From Alteromonas sp. KC3 (GTDB taxonomy: Bacteria > Pseudomonadota > Gammaproteobacteria > Enterobacterales > Alteromonadaceae): 64,000 nt of DNA. How positions within the stretch are numbered: position 1 is the stretch's first letter; each line of letters begins with the position of its first letter. Location: the NCBI RefSeq assembly GCF_016756315.1, contig NZ_AP024235.1, positions 4,278,001 through 4,342,000 of the forward strand, in the 5' to 3' direction. A model generated the notes under the pieces. The model saw only the letters and a program-made list of their open reading frames with translations, searched no databases and was not told the origin of the DNA. This document shows, piece by piece, positions 36,458 through 44,930 of the stretch. The translations under genes and the position numbers were made by a program.

Positions 36458-39364
36458 ATGTATAGGAAAACCAAGCTTGCATGCTCAGTGGCAGCAGTTT
36501 TAGCGTCAGCTATTTCTGCAAATAGTGCATTTGCCCAAGACGCGCAACCCAACAATGACGTAGAAGTGATTGAGGTAAGTGGTATTCGTTCATCGGTTGC
36601 AAAATCAATGGATGTTAAACGCAGTTCTGCTGGCGTAGTTGACGCCATTAGCGCAGAAGATATTGGCGACTTTCCCGATACCAACTTAGCTGAATCACTA
36701 CAGCGTATTACAGGCGTATCCATCGACCGCTCAGGCGGTGAGGGTCAACTTATTACCGTTCGTGGTTTTGGCCCTCAGTTTAATACGGTGCTTGTTAACG
36801 GCCGTCAAATGGCATCTGAAAACGATTCGCGCGCGTTTAGCTTCGACACTATTGCCTCTGAGCTTGTTAGCAGCCTTGACGTACATAAAACGTCTACGGC
36901 TACTATGCAATCAGGTGGTGTGGGTTCAACTATCAACATCAATACGGCACGTCCTTTCGCGCTGAACGGCTTCAAAATGGCTGGCTCTGTGAAAGGCGTT
37001 TACGACGAAAACAGCGAAGAAACTACGCCACAGTTTTCTGGACTCATTAGTAATACATTTAACGATGACACGTTTGGTGTGTTACTGGCGGTTTCACACC
37101 AAGAACGTAAAACACGCCTTAATCAGGCTCAAATGGATGGATGGCTTGAAAACGTTGGTGTGCCAAACCCTGTCACTGAGTCGGGTCAAGCATGGACAGG
37201 CAACGTGTTTTCGCCACGCAACTACGATCACAAAGTAACCTTCGAAGAACGTACGCGTACCAATGCTAATTTGGTATTTCAATATGCCCCTAATGACAAG
37301 CTCGTAGTTACAGCAGATGCACTTTATTCAGATTTCGATGTAGAGTCAGAAGCCACCTCTTACGGGCACTGGTTTACTGCGCCTAATATCCAAGGCGTAG
37401 GGGATGATGGCAGCTTATTTGATGCAAACGGTAACCGCCGCAGCCCAACCGTTGATGCTAACGGCACTATCATAGACTTGTATCAAGAAGTGGGTTTGGC
37501 AACTGATATGCACGCCAAAACGTTTGACCGTTTGACCGACACTTATGCCGTAGGCCTTAACTTCGATTATCAGTATTCTGATAACTTGAACTTGTCATTC
37601 GACTTAAGTCACTCAGAAGCAGAACGTGAAGCAAATAACGGTGGTGGCGATCAGTTATCACTAATCGGGTATGCGAACCGTGTACGCTTTCAAGTTGATG
37701 ACAACATCTTACCTGTGGCTAGCATGTTTGCCTCGCCCAACGCGAATATCTATAGCGGGCAGCAAGAGTTGAATGGCGCTATTGTTACTGGTCCAGACGG
37801 TTTCCCTATTTACAACCCTGCACTAACGCCTGACGGAGTAAGTAATCACCTTGATGAAGCGAATAGTCGTGCCCACGTAATGCTACGTCGCGGATGGGCA
37901 GTAGAAGACGAAGTAAGCCAGCTGCGTTTTGACGGTGAATATGTCACTGACGGAAGCGGCCTGACTGAAATTCGCTTTGGCGCACAGTACAGCACCGAAA
38001 CCAAATCACTAACGCGCTGGGACAACGAAGGCGTTGGTATTCACTGTACGTACTGTGGTTACCCTGATTTACCTGAAATTCCAGCAGGTAGCCAATACGT
38101 TTTTGATGCCGGTAGCGACTTCCTTTCAGATGTTAGTGGTAGCGGCCGTATGCCAACCTCTTGGTTAGCCCACGATGGCGAAGCCAACTTTGCGTTTCTA
38201 GAGTCTTATTACCAAAGCGTTAATGGCGAAGCCATTAGTTTTGATGCGGTGCGTCGTAACAATAGCTTTGAAGTAGAAGAAGATATTATCTCTACTTACT
38301 TAGAGTTCGATTTTGAAGGCGAAGTGGCTGACATGTTCTTAAGTGCAACCGCAGGCGTGCGCTACGAAATGACAGACGTGACCGTTAACGGCACACAAGC
38401 CCCTATTACCGGCCTCACCATTTTGGATCAAACCGAAATGCTAGCCGGGTTTGGTGACGCACAAAGCATAGCCACTGAATCAGACTATGATGTGCTATTA
38501 CCTAACTTCAGTGTACGTCTAGAAATTACTGACGACTTAATTGCGCGCTTTGCCGCGAGCTCAACCATTACTAGACCAACGCTTAATAGCATGTCGCCAG
38601 TAACGGTTATCACAACAACGCGTCAAGGCGGTGATTTAACCTCAACCAGCGGTAACCCAGCACTTGAGCCGTTTAAGTCAGATAACCTCGACTTATCACT
38701 TGAATACTATTACGACGAAGCAAGCTACGCCTCAATTGGTTACTTCAGAAAGCTGGTTTCTAACTTCATCGTGAACAGTCAAGAAGATAAAATCTTTGAA
38801 CTGGCTGATGGTAGCTTGCTGACTGACCCGTCAACGGGCAGCAATGCAGGCGCGCCAGATGCCAGTGACGCCGTAGCGGTATTTACAAACACCTTACCGA
38901 ACAATGGTGAAGACGCCACGGTGGACGGCTTCGAGCTTGCTCTTCAACACACATTCGATAACGGCTTTGGTGTACTTGCCAACGGTACGATTGTTGACAG
39001 TGATGCCGAGCTTGATCCATTCGATATTAACCAAGTATTTGCGCTAACTGGGTTGAGTGATTCTTACAACTTAGTGGCTTTTTATGAAACTGACGACTAC
39101 CAGATTCGTCTTGCCTACAACTGGCGTGACGAATTTGTTCAGTCGTTAACACAAGGGCAGGGTGACGGCCCAACTATTGTTGAGTCTTATCAACAACTTG
39201 ACATTAGCGGTAGCTACAGCGTGACAGACAATGTAGAAATTTTCTTTGAAGGTATTAACCTAACAGAAGAGTTTGTACACAAGCGCGGACGCTTCGCTAA
39301 TCACTTGTTGTTGGTTGAAGACAGCGGCAGACGTTGGGCTTTCGGTGTGCGCGGAAACTTTTAA
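36458..39364 (+). CDS. TonB-dependent receptor, Xanthomonas/Caulobacter type
   Basis: A 968-residue outer-membrane receptor. Start chosen at ATG 36458, which opens a signal peptide (MYRKTKLACSVAAVLASA...AFAQ) with AGGA 11 bases upstream. Plug domain about 30-160 (DTNLAESLQRITGVSIDR, GEGQLITVRGFGPQFNTVLVNG), 22-stranded barrel after it, and a C-terminal Phe (VRGNF). This large TIGR01782-like class commonly imports oligosaccharides. A CxxC pair (HCTYCGY) sits in a barrel loop. It is a clear paralogue of the receptor at 48551-51775 but lacks the STN domain. First gene of a cluster with halogenase-like, SapC and DUF6445 genes. Confidence 0.93.
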   Translation: MYRKTKLACSVAAVLASAISANSAFAQDAQPNNDVEVIEVSGIRSSVAKSMDVKRSSAGVVDAISAEDIGDFPDTNLAESLQRITGVSIDRSGGEGQLITVRGFGPQFNTVLVNGRQMASENDSRAFSFDTIASELVSSLDVHKTSTATMQSGGVGSTININTARPFALNGFKMAGSVKGVYDENSEETTPQFSGLISNTFNDDTFGVLLAVSHQERKTRLNQAQMDGWLENVGVPNPVTESGQAWTGNVFSPRNYDHKVTFEERTRTNANLVFQYAPNDKLVVTADALYSDFDVESEATSYGHWFTAPNIQGVGDDGSLFDANGNRRSPTVDANGTIIDLYQEVGLATDMHAKTFDRLTDTYAVGLNFDYQYSDNLNLSFDLSHSEAEREANNGGGDQLSLIGYANRVRFQVDDNILPVASMFASPNANIYSGQQELNGAIVTGPDGFPIYNPALTPDGVSNHLDEANSRAHVMLRRGWAVEDEVSQLRFDGEYVTDGSGLTEIRFGAQYSTETKSLTRWDNEGVGIHCTYCGYPDLPEIPAGSQYVFDAGSDFLSDVSGSGRMPTSWLAHDGEANFAFLESYYQSVNGEAISFDAVRRNNSFEVEEDIISTYLEFDFEGEVADMFLSATAGVRYEMTDVTVNGTQAPITGLTILDQTEMLAGFGDAQSIATESDYDVLLPNFSVRLEITDDLIARFAASSTITRPTLNSMSPVTVITTTRQGGDLTSTSGNPALEPFKSDNLDLSLEYYYDEASYASIGYFRKLVSNFIVNSQEDKIFELADGSLLTDPSTGSNAGAPDASDAVAVFTNTLPNNGEDATVDGFELALQHTFDNGFGVLANGTIVDSDAELDPFDINQVFALTGLSDSYNLVAFYETDDYQIRLAYNWRDEFVQSLTQGQGDGPTIVESYQQLDISGSYSVTDNVEIFFEGINLTEEFVHKRGRFANHLLLVEDSGRRWAFGVRGNF

Positions 39365-39404
39365 TTTCGCGTATTAAGGGCCAGCGATTGTTGGCCCTAC
39401 ATTC

Positions 39405-39436
39405 GTGGCTACCACTTGGTAGCCACAGTTTTTATT
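39405..39436 (+). terminator. Attenuator-like terminator between receptor and halogenase genes
   Basis: Stem GTGGCTACC (39405-39413) with GGTAGCCAC (39418-39426), loop ACTT, then AGTTTTTATT. It lies inside a co-directional cluster, directly before the halogenase ribosome site (AGGAACTCGAT). A second hairpin, AGGGCCA/TGGCCCT, precedes it. Partial termination here would give much receptor and little of the downstream enzymes. Confidence 0.75.
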
Positions 39437-39448
39437 CAGGAACTCGAT

Positions 39449-41017
39449 ATGACAACAGCAACTCCCATAACGCACATTGTAGTAGTCGGTGGCGGCAGCG
39501 CAGGGTGGCTTACGGCTGGTCGTATTGCGGCACAACATCAGTGTGCTACCCGCAACAATATCAAAGTGACGCTAGTTGAAAGCCCTAACGTACCGATAAT
39601 TGGTGTGGGTGAAGGCACCTGGCCAACCATGCGCTCAACACTTATTGCGCTGGGAATAAGTGAAACCACCTTTATCAAAGAATGCGATGCTACCTTTAAA
39701 CAGGGAGCCAAGTTTGTAAAGTGGACGACCGGTGAGCAAGACGACTTCTACTATCACCCATTGATGCTGCCGCAAGGGTTTTCACAAGGGAATTTGGGTC
39801 CTTACTGGCAAACGGTAGCGCCAGATTTAAATGAGTCATTCTCACAAGCCGTATGCGTTCAAGAAGCCATATGCGAAGCAGGCTTAGCACCTAAAAGCAT
39901 TCGTCACGCAGAGTTCGCGGGCACAGCAAACTATGCCTACCATTTGGATGCAGGCAAGTTCACTACATTTTTAACCAAACATTGCACTGAAAACCTAGGC
40001 GTTAACCATGTTTTAGCCGATGTGAGCCAAGTGCAAAGTGCAGATAATGGCGACATTAAGGCGCTTCACACGCAGCAAGGCGTCGTTATTGAAGGCGATT
40101 TGTTTGTAGACTGCACGGGCTTTAAATCGCTCTTGTTGGGCGAACACTTCAAGGTACCCTTTATCCCCTGCGACGATGTGTTATTTATCGACCGTGCCCT
40201 TGCGGTACATGTACCTTACGAGAACGCGCAAAGCCCAATTGCGTCACACACCATTTCCACTGCACAAGATGCCGGTTGGGTGTGGGATATTGGGTTACAG
40301 TCCCGTCGTGGAGTAGGTCACGTATATTCAAGCCGTCACCAGAATAAAGACGACGCCTATGCTCGACTAGACACCTACGTACGTCAAACCAGTTCACTAG
40401 ATGGTATTAGCAGTTTGAATGTAAAGGACATTACTATTCAAAGTGGTCACAGACAGCGCTTTTGGCAAAACAACTGTGTTGCCGTTGGCTTGGCAGCGGG
40501 CTTTTTAGAGCCCCTTGAAGCCTCAGCGCTGGTATTAGTAGAACTGTCCGCGTCAATGATTGCCGAGCAACTGCCCGCAAACCGCGCGGTTATGGATATT
40601 GTGGCCAAACGCTTCAACGATACCTTTTCGTATCGCTGGGCACGCATTATCGACTTTTTAAAGCTGCACTATATGTTAAGCAAGCGCGATGATAGCGCGT
40701 TTTGGCGAGACAACCGTGATAGCCAGACTATCCCTGACTCACTCAAAGAGCTATTGGCACTGTGGCAATACCACCCGCCAAGCGATAAAGACTTCACCAG
40801 TAACAATGAAGTATTCCCAGCAGCAAGCTATCAGTATGTACTCTACGGCATGGGCTTTACCTCTGAGCTTGGCGCACATCAGCAATGGGTGAATGCCGAC
40901 TTTGCCAGCCAACAGCTAATGCAAAATAAAAAAGCACGCGCCATGGTCGTAGAAAAGCTGCCACAACATCGCGAGCTAATTAATAAAATTCACCAGTTCG
41001 GCTTACAAGCCGTTTAA
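39449..41017 (+). CDS. Flavin-dependent tryptophan halogenase-like protein
   Basis: A 522-residue FAD protein of the Trp_halogenase family (PF04820 type). FAD motif VVGGGSAGWLTAGRIAA at the N terminus, VGVGEGTWPTMRS and DATFKQGAKFVKW, where the FK lysine aligns with the halogenase catalytic Lys79. The WxWxIP motif reads WVWDIG, so Pro is replaced by Gly. Later FLEPLEASALVLVEL keeps the Glu but not the ST. Such divergent halogenase homologues commonly follow TonB receptors in this bacterial group; their substrate is unknown. The ATG at 39449 has AGGA seven bases upstream; an upstream TTG (39416) is rejected as it lies inside the terminator stem. Confidence 0.88.
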   Translation: MTTATPITHIVVVGGGSAGWLTAGRIAAQHQCATRNNIKVTLVESPNVPIIGVGEGTWPTMRSTLIALGISETTFIKECDATFKQGAKFVKWTTGEQDDFYYHPLMLPQGFSQGNLGPYWQTVAPDLNESFSQAVCVQEAICEAGLAPKSIRHAEFAGTANYAYHLDAGKFTTFLTKHCTENLGVNHVLADVSQVQSADNGDIKALHTQQGVVIEGDLFVDCTGFKSLLLGEHFKVPFIPCDDVLFIDRALAVHVPYENAQSPIASHTISTAQDAGWVWDIGLQSRRGVGHVYSSRHQNKDDAYARLDTYVRQTSSLDGISSLNVKDITIQSGHRQRFWQNNCVAVGLAAGFLEPLEASALVLVELSASMIAEQLPANRAVMDIVAKRFNDTFSYRWARIIDFLKLHYMLSKRDDSAFWRDNRDSQTIPDSLKELLALWQYHPPSDKDFTSNNEVFPAASYQYVLYGMGFTSELGAHQQWVNADFASQQLMQNKKARAMVVEKLPQHRELINKIHQFGLQAV

Positions 41018-41044
41018 TCGACTAACCAGAAAAAGGACCCGCGT

Positions 41045-41791
41045 ATGACAAACATGGTTGCTATTAATAATAAAGAGCATGCAGGCCTTAAAGTCACTAG
41101 CGACGCTTTGAACCTTAGCGCTAATCAGCACCTAGTACCTGTCGTAGTGTCTGAGCTAAACAAACTTGTTGTGCACTATCCTGTTGTGATCACCAAATTA
41201 GATGACTCGGGTCAATTTGGCTTATCGGCGTTACTTGGGTTTGAAGAAAACGAGAATTTGTTTTGGCAACAAGGTCAGTGGAATGGGGTTTATATTCCTG
41301 CACAGTTTGAGCGCCTGCCTTTTTATGTAGGCACAGAGCCTTCAAATACAAACGCTCAGGCTAACCGCGTGCTGTGCATTGATATGGACAATTCATCGGT
41401 CAATGAACAAGACGGTAGCCCACTGTTCGATAACATGGGTGAACCAACCTCTTACCTTGTAGAAAAACAGCAAATATTGGCGCAGCTGCTTGATGGCGAA
41501 ACGCAAAATCAGCGCTTTATCGCCGCGCTAGTGCAACACAACCTTATTACGCCATTTACCTTAGACATTACGTTTGAAAACGAAAGTAAAACATCAATTA
41601 CCGGGCTGTACACCATAGACGAAGACAAGCTTGCGGCACTAAGCCCACAAGCCATTGCCGATTTGCATGCGCAAAATTTGTTGCAAAGTATCTATACGCT
41701 GGTAGCTTCAAACGCACAGATTTACGCGCTTATTGATAAAAAGAATAAAGCGAACAAAAACGCAGACGCATGGTTTCAAACTACAAACTAA
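41045..41791 (+). CDS. SapC family protein
   Basis: A 248-residue SapC-domain protein (PF07277 type; unrelated to the peptide ABC permease SapC). Recognisable blocks: LVPVVVSELNKLVVHYPVVITK at about 30-50, FGLSALLGFEENENLFW, WNGVYIPAQFERLPFYVG, DNMGEPTSYLVEKQQILAQLLDGE and ALVQHNLITPFTLDITFEN. No signal peptide or membrane segment, so cytoplasmic. Its biochemical role is unknown; it repeatedly accompanies halogenase-like proteins and TonB receptors. It overlaps the next gene by 22 bases, indicating translational coupling. Confidence 0.88.
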   Translation: MTNMVAINNKEHAGLKVTSDALNLSANQHLVPVVVSELNKLVVHYPVVITKLDDSGQFGLSALLGFEENENLFWQQGQWNGVYIPAQFERLPFYVGTEPSNTNAQANRVLCIDMDNSSVNEQDGSPLFDNMGEPTSYLVEKQQILAQLLDGETQNQRFIAALVQHNLITPFTLDITFENESKTSITGLYTIDEDKLAALSPQAIADLHAQNLLQSIYTLVASNAQIYALIDKKNKANKNADAWFQTTN

Positions 41792-42477
41792 TTAACGTGG
41801 GCGAACACGCCACGCCGGTCATTGTGATTGATGACTTTTTGCCTGATGCGCAAAGCATGGTCGACGTTATCGCGCAAAGTCATCGCTTTGAGAAAAAAAC
41901 AGATGACTTTTATCCCGGTGTAAGAAGTCATGCGCCCGATGCGTATGTCGCCCACCTGCATCGCACTTTGCCTGCGCTGTTCGCTGAATTAAACGGGGCT
42001 TTGGTCGATAGCTCTAAGCCTCAGCTGGCAATGGCGCAGCTTTCTGTTGCCAACCAACATCCAAGCCAGCTATCTCCCATTCAGTGTATTCCTCATATTG
42101 ATACTCAACGCGATAATGAATGGGCATTAGTTCACTATTTGTTCTGCGCGCCTTTGGGGGGCACAGCCTTCTATCGACACAAAGAAACGGGGCTAGAACG
42201 GGTTAATGCCAGCCAATATCATCACTATTTTTCTACGCTAAAACGCCAAGCCACCTCGGTGGGCTTGCCTGCTAAAGCGTACATCAATGGTGATACCGCT
42301 ATGTTCAAACAGATCGCCTGTGTAGAGGCGCAGTTTAACCGTGCGCTACTTTACCCCGCGAACTTGCTGCATAGCGGCTGTTTACCTAACGACATAGACC
42401 AAACTGCTTCACATGGTCGTCATCTCGATATCAAATATGCGAGGCTAACTGCCAATGCCAGCATTCTTTTTGACTAG
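41770..42477 (+). CDS. DUF6445 family protein, possible Fe/2OG oxygenase fold
   Basis: A 235-residue cytoplasmic protein of the DUF6445 group found with SapC and halogenase-like genes. It starts VSNYKLINVGEHATPVIVIDDFLPDA; the HIDTQRDNEWALVHYLFC stretch (H-x-D) near residue 112 and a later His in LLHSGCLP would fit the H-x-D...H iron triad of 2-oxoglutarate-dependent oxygenases, with a strand-rich core between. This enzymatic reading is inference. Start ATG at 41770 lies inside the end of sapC. Last gene of the receptor-halogenase cluster; the next gene is convergent. Confidence 0.75.
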   Translation: MVSNYKLINVGEHATPVIVIDDFLPDAQSMVDVIAQSHRFEKKTDDFYPGVRSHAPDAYVAHLHRTLPALFAELNGALVDSSKPQLAMAQLSVANQHPSQLSPIQCIPHIDTQRDNEWALVHYLFCAPLGGTAFYRHKETGLERVNASQYHHYFSTLKRQATSVGLPAKAYINGDTAMFKQIACVEAQFNRALLYPANLLHSGCLPNDIDQTASHGRHLDIKYARLTANASILFD

Positions 42478-42504
42478 CATACTGTTGCTGTGTAGCTAGA
42501 ATGC

Positions 42505-43986
42505 TTATTGAGAAGCGCCTTTAGCTGACAGCTTAATAAAAGCAATCTCCTCGCCCCCTTTCACTTCTATTGGCTGCGTTAGCCCATCAATAGCGAAGGA
42601 GATTTTTTCATAACTTCTACCACCATGCTCTCTGGCCACTTCCACATGCAAAACGAGCTGTTTGTCGATGACTGCATTGCCGTAATCATCCAGCCCATCC
42701 CATACTATATGAAGCGGCTTGTTTTTCTTCGTTGCACCGGAAAAGCCATCAATTAAGCTTTCGCTATTGCGGCCAGCTTCTTTTCGACCACTCTCTTTTC
42801 TACCCACTCTGCGCCACCATGTACGCAATTCGCTTAGCCAACGCTCACTGGTACCTCGAAGCGCTAAACTTTTAACAAGTCTATTTTTGTCATCGCTTAT
42901 CCACACACTGACGTATGGCCCACGATAATCCACGATATCAAACATGGGTAGCGCGACATCTATGATTATTCCATTACTCGCCGTACCTGTTTTATCACTT
43001 ACGGCCGTGCGAGCAGCAAAGGTATCGCTTGTAAACACCCGTCCATTTGCATCAACTAGCTTTAGGGCAAGCGAGGGCTGCGAATTCACTATATCTAGCG
43101 ACTGCTGCGCCGTTTTCGTTGCGCCAAAATGTAGCAGCAATGCAGCATCAAATGCGTTGCTAGCAAGTGCCGTCACTTCAAAACGCGCGCTTGGCCAGCC
43201 ATCGCTATGGCTTATCACGCCTTTTTCTTGCGATACAACCTGCGTATCTGAATAGGCAGGCCGTTGCCACGGCTTCAAGTGTGCCAACGTTGCGTTAGAT
43301 AAACCCATCGCATGCCCATCAAGCTGACTTTGCCATTTCGCATTGTTTGCAGAGAAATGTGTTTGCAGCGCATCCACACTTACATGAAATTCAGAAACCC
43401 CAGCAGAGCTCAGAAAATCAGCAACGCGCTCTGCCACAAGTGCTGATGCAAAGGTGGTTAAATCCCACTGAATAGGCGCTGAAAACGCGATGGTATTGTT
43501 TTTTTGAAACGCAACATCGGCAATTCTGGCTACGCGTGCAAGGCGTCTTACTTCGCGACGCGAGAGCGACGTACCCGCCTTATCGTTATCTGTGCTTGAA
43601 ACGCCGCTTTTTCCATAGCTGTAGTCACGCCAATAATCATAGAGTGCGCCATTGCGACAGCTAATGTTTCCTTCGGTTTTTTGGAACCATTTTTCGCACC
43701 GTTCAATGGCGTTATAAAGCCATGTTGGCAATGGCGTAGAATCGCCTTGATTTAACGCGTGAAGCGCACCATGGATGTTGTTTCTGTCTAATGAAAGATA
43801 AGTATCTCTTATCAGCACTTCAATGTTAGTTCGCTGAACTTCATTTAGCCTGCTATTGCTATCAAGCGTGATAACAGGAGCAGGCTGGCCGTTGGGCACG
43901 GGAAATGTATATGACTCAGCAAAAACCGAAACACTAGCAGCTAAGGCCGCTAGTGCTGTTATTACCAATAAACTACGCAAGGCCAT
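42505..43986 (-). CDS. DUF2271 protein with degenerate ApbE-like domain
   Basis: A 493-residue exported protein (signal peptide to about 23, SVFAES). Residues about 40-260 resemble an FAD:protein FMN transferase (ApbE): LDRNNIHGALHALNQGD, then WDLTTFASALVAERVADFLSSAGVSEFHVSVDA where ApbE has its LDLGGIAKGYAVDRA block; the glycines that bind flavin are largely lost. Residues about 270-490 form the DUF2271 domain (YVSVWISDDKNRLVKSL...WDGLDDYGNAV). DUF2271 genes are seen beside EF-hand, DUF4198 and TonB receptor genes, suggesting a metal or heme task. Its ATG shares a base with the preceding stop (TAATG). Confidence 0.75.
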   Translation of the reverse strand: MALRSLLVITALAALAASVSVFAESYTFPVPNGQPAPVITLDSNSRLNEVQRTNIEVLIRDTYLSLDRNNIHGALHALNQGDSTPLPTWLYNAIERCEKWFQKTEGNISCRNGALYDYWRDYSYGKSGVSSTDNDKAGTSLSRREVRRLARVARIADVAFQKNNTIAFSAPIQWDLTTFASALVAERVADFLSSAGVSEFHVSVDALQTHFSANNAKWQSQLDGHAMGLSNATLAHLKPWQRPAYSDTQVVSQEKGVISHSDGWPSARFEVTALASNAFDAALLLHFGATKTAQQSLDIVNSQPSLALKLVDANGRVFTSDTFAARTAVSDKTGTASNGIIIDVALPMFDIVDYRGPYVSVWISDDKNRLVKSLALRGTSERWLSELRTWWRRVGRKESGRKEAGRNSESLIDGFSGATKKNKPLHIVWDGLDDYGNAVIDKQLVLHVEVAREHGGRSYEKISFAIDGLTQPIEVKGGEEIAFIKLSAKGASQ

Positions 43987-44903
43987 TATTCGCTAGCTTG
44001 TGCAGTGGTAGTCGTGTTTTGTTCACGCTCTCGCGGCTTAGGTGCAGGGTCAGCAAGCGTTAGAAAGCCATCGCCATTAGTGTCATAACGATTAAATGCT
44101 GCAAAGCCCGATACCATATACTCGGCAAAGGTCATCTTTTTATCTTCGTCAGTATCTAACACACCAAAACGTACGTAGGTTTGCTTAATTTGCCCGTCAT
44201 AAGTTTTCTTAATTTGAGCATCAAGCCTATCTTCAAACTCTAGTACATACTCTTGCTCGGTAAGCGACCCGTCGCTATTTTCGTCGGTGCGCTGAAACTG
44301 TGCTTCGCGAACAGCATTAAACTCGTCTTTAGTCACAACATCATCGCCATTTTGATCATAAAGCGTCACAAAGCCTTCAATATTGTGGCTTGTTGGCATA
44401 CGTAGCATTGGGCGCTGCTCAAGTGTAGGCGCACTATCGGCATCGCTTTGCGAGGCGCGACGTGGGGCTGGTTCAGGGTCACCTTTCGCAACAACGCCAT
44501 CTTTGTCGGCATCCATACGGGCAAAGCTGCGTTCGCCCACGGCTTCAACTTCGTCTAAGGTAATGCGATCATCGTCATTTTTGTCTACCGCATGAAAACG
44601 GATATGCGTTTGCTTCACCGAGGCTTTTCTGTCTTCAGCCAAGCGCGTTTCCATTTTGCCTTCCCACTCGTACACATACTCGCTCTCATCAAGCACGCCA
44701 TCACCATTCTTGTCAGAGGCAGCAAATCGCGCTCGGCGTGCATTAACAAATTCCTCTAAAGGCAAAGACTGATCTTTGTTTAGGTCGTAGGTAAGAATAA
44801 TGCCGCTCGCGCTATGCGGGGCAGCCGTAGCTGTGCCTCCTAAAGCCACTGCACCTGCCGCGATAAGGAATGCGGTTTTCACTGCTGCGGTTACTTGTTT
44901 CAT
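43986..44903 (-). CDS. Exported protein with eight EF-hand motifs
   Basis: A 305-residue exported protein (signal peptide to about residue 28). It carries eight calcium-loop-like EF-hand motifs in two blocks of four, separated by a linker near residue 155: DLNKDQSLPLEE, DKNGDGVLDESE, DKNDDDRITLDE, DADKDGVVAKGD, then DQNGDDVVTKDE, DENSDGSLTEQE, DTDEDKKMTFAE and DTNGDGFLTLAD. Two blocks of similar order imply an internal duplication. It is likely periplasmic and may bind Ca2+ or other metals. Middle gene of the DUF4198 / EF-hand / DUF2271 operon, joined to the DUF2271 gene by TAATG. Confidence 0.85.
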   Translation of the reverse strand: MKQVTAAVKTAFLIAAGAVALGGTATAAPHSASGIILTYDLNKDQSLPLEEFVNARRARFAASDKNGDGVLDESEYVYEWEGKMETRLAEDRKASVKQTHIRFHAVDKNDDDRITLDEVEAVGERSFARMDADKDGVVAKGDPEPAPRRASQSDADSAPTLEQRPMLRMPTSHNIEGFVTLYDQNGDDVVTKDEFNAVREAQFQRTDENSDGSLTEQEYVLEFEDRLDAQIKKTYDGQIKQTYVRFGVLDTDEDKKMTFAEYMVSGFAAFNRYDTNGDGFLTLADPAPKPREREQNTTTTAQASE

Positions 44904-44930
44904 TGTTGTTGTCTCCGGTCTGCGTTGTGA

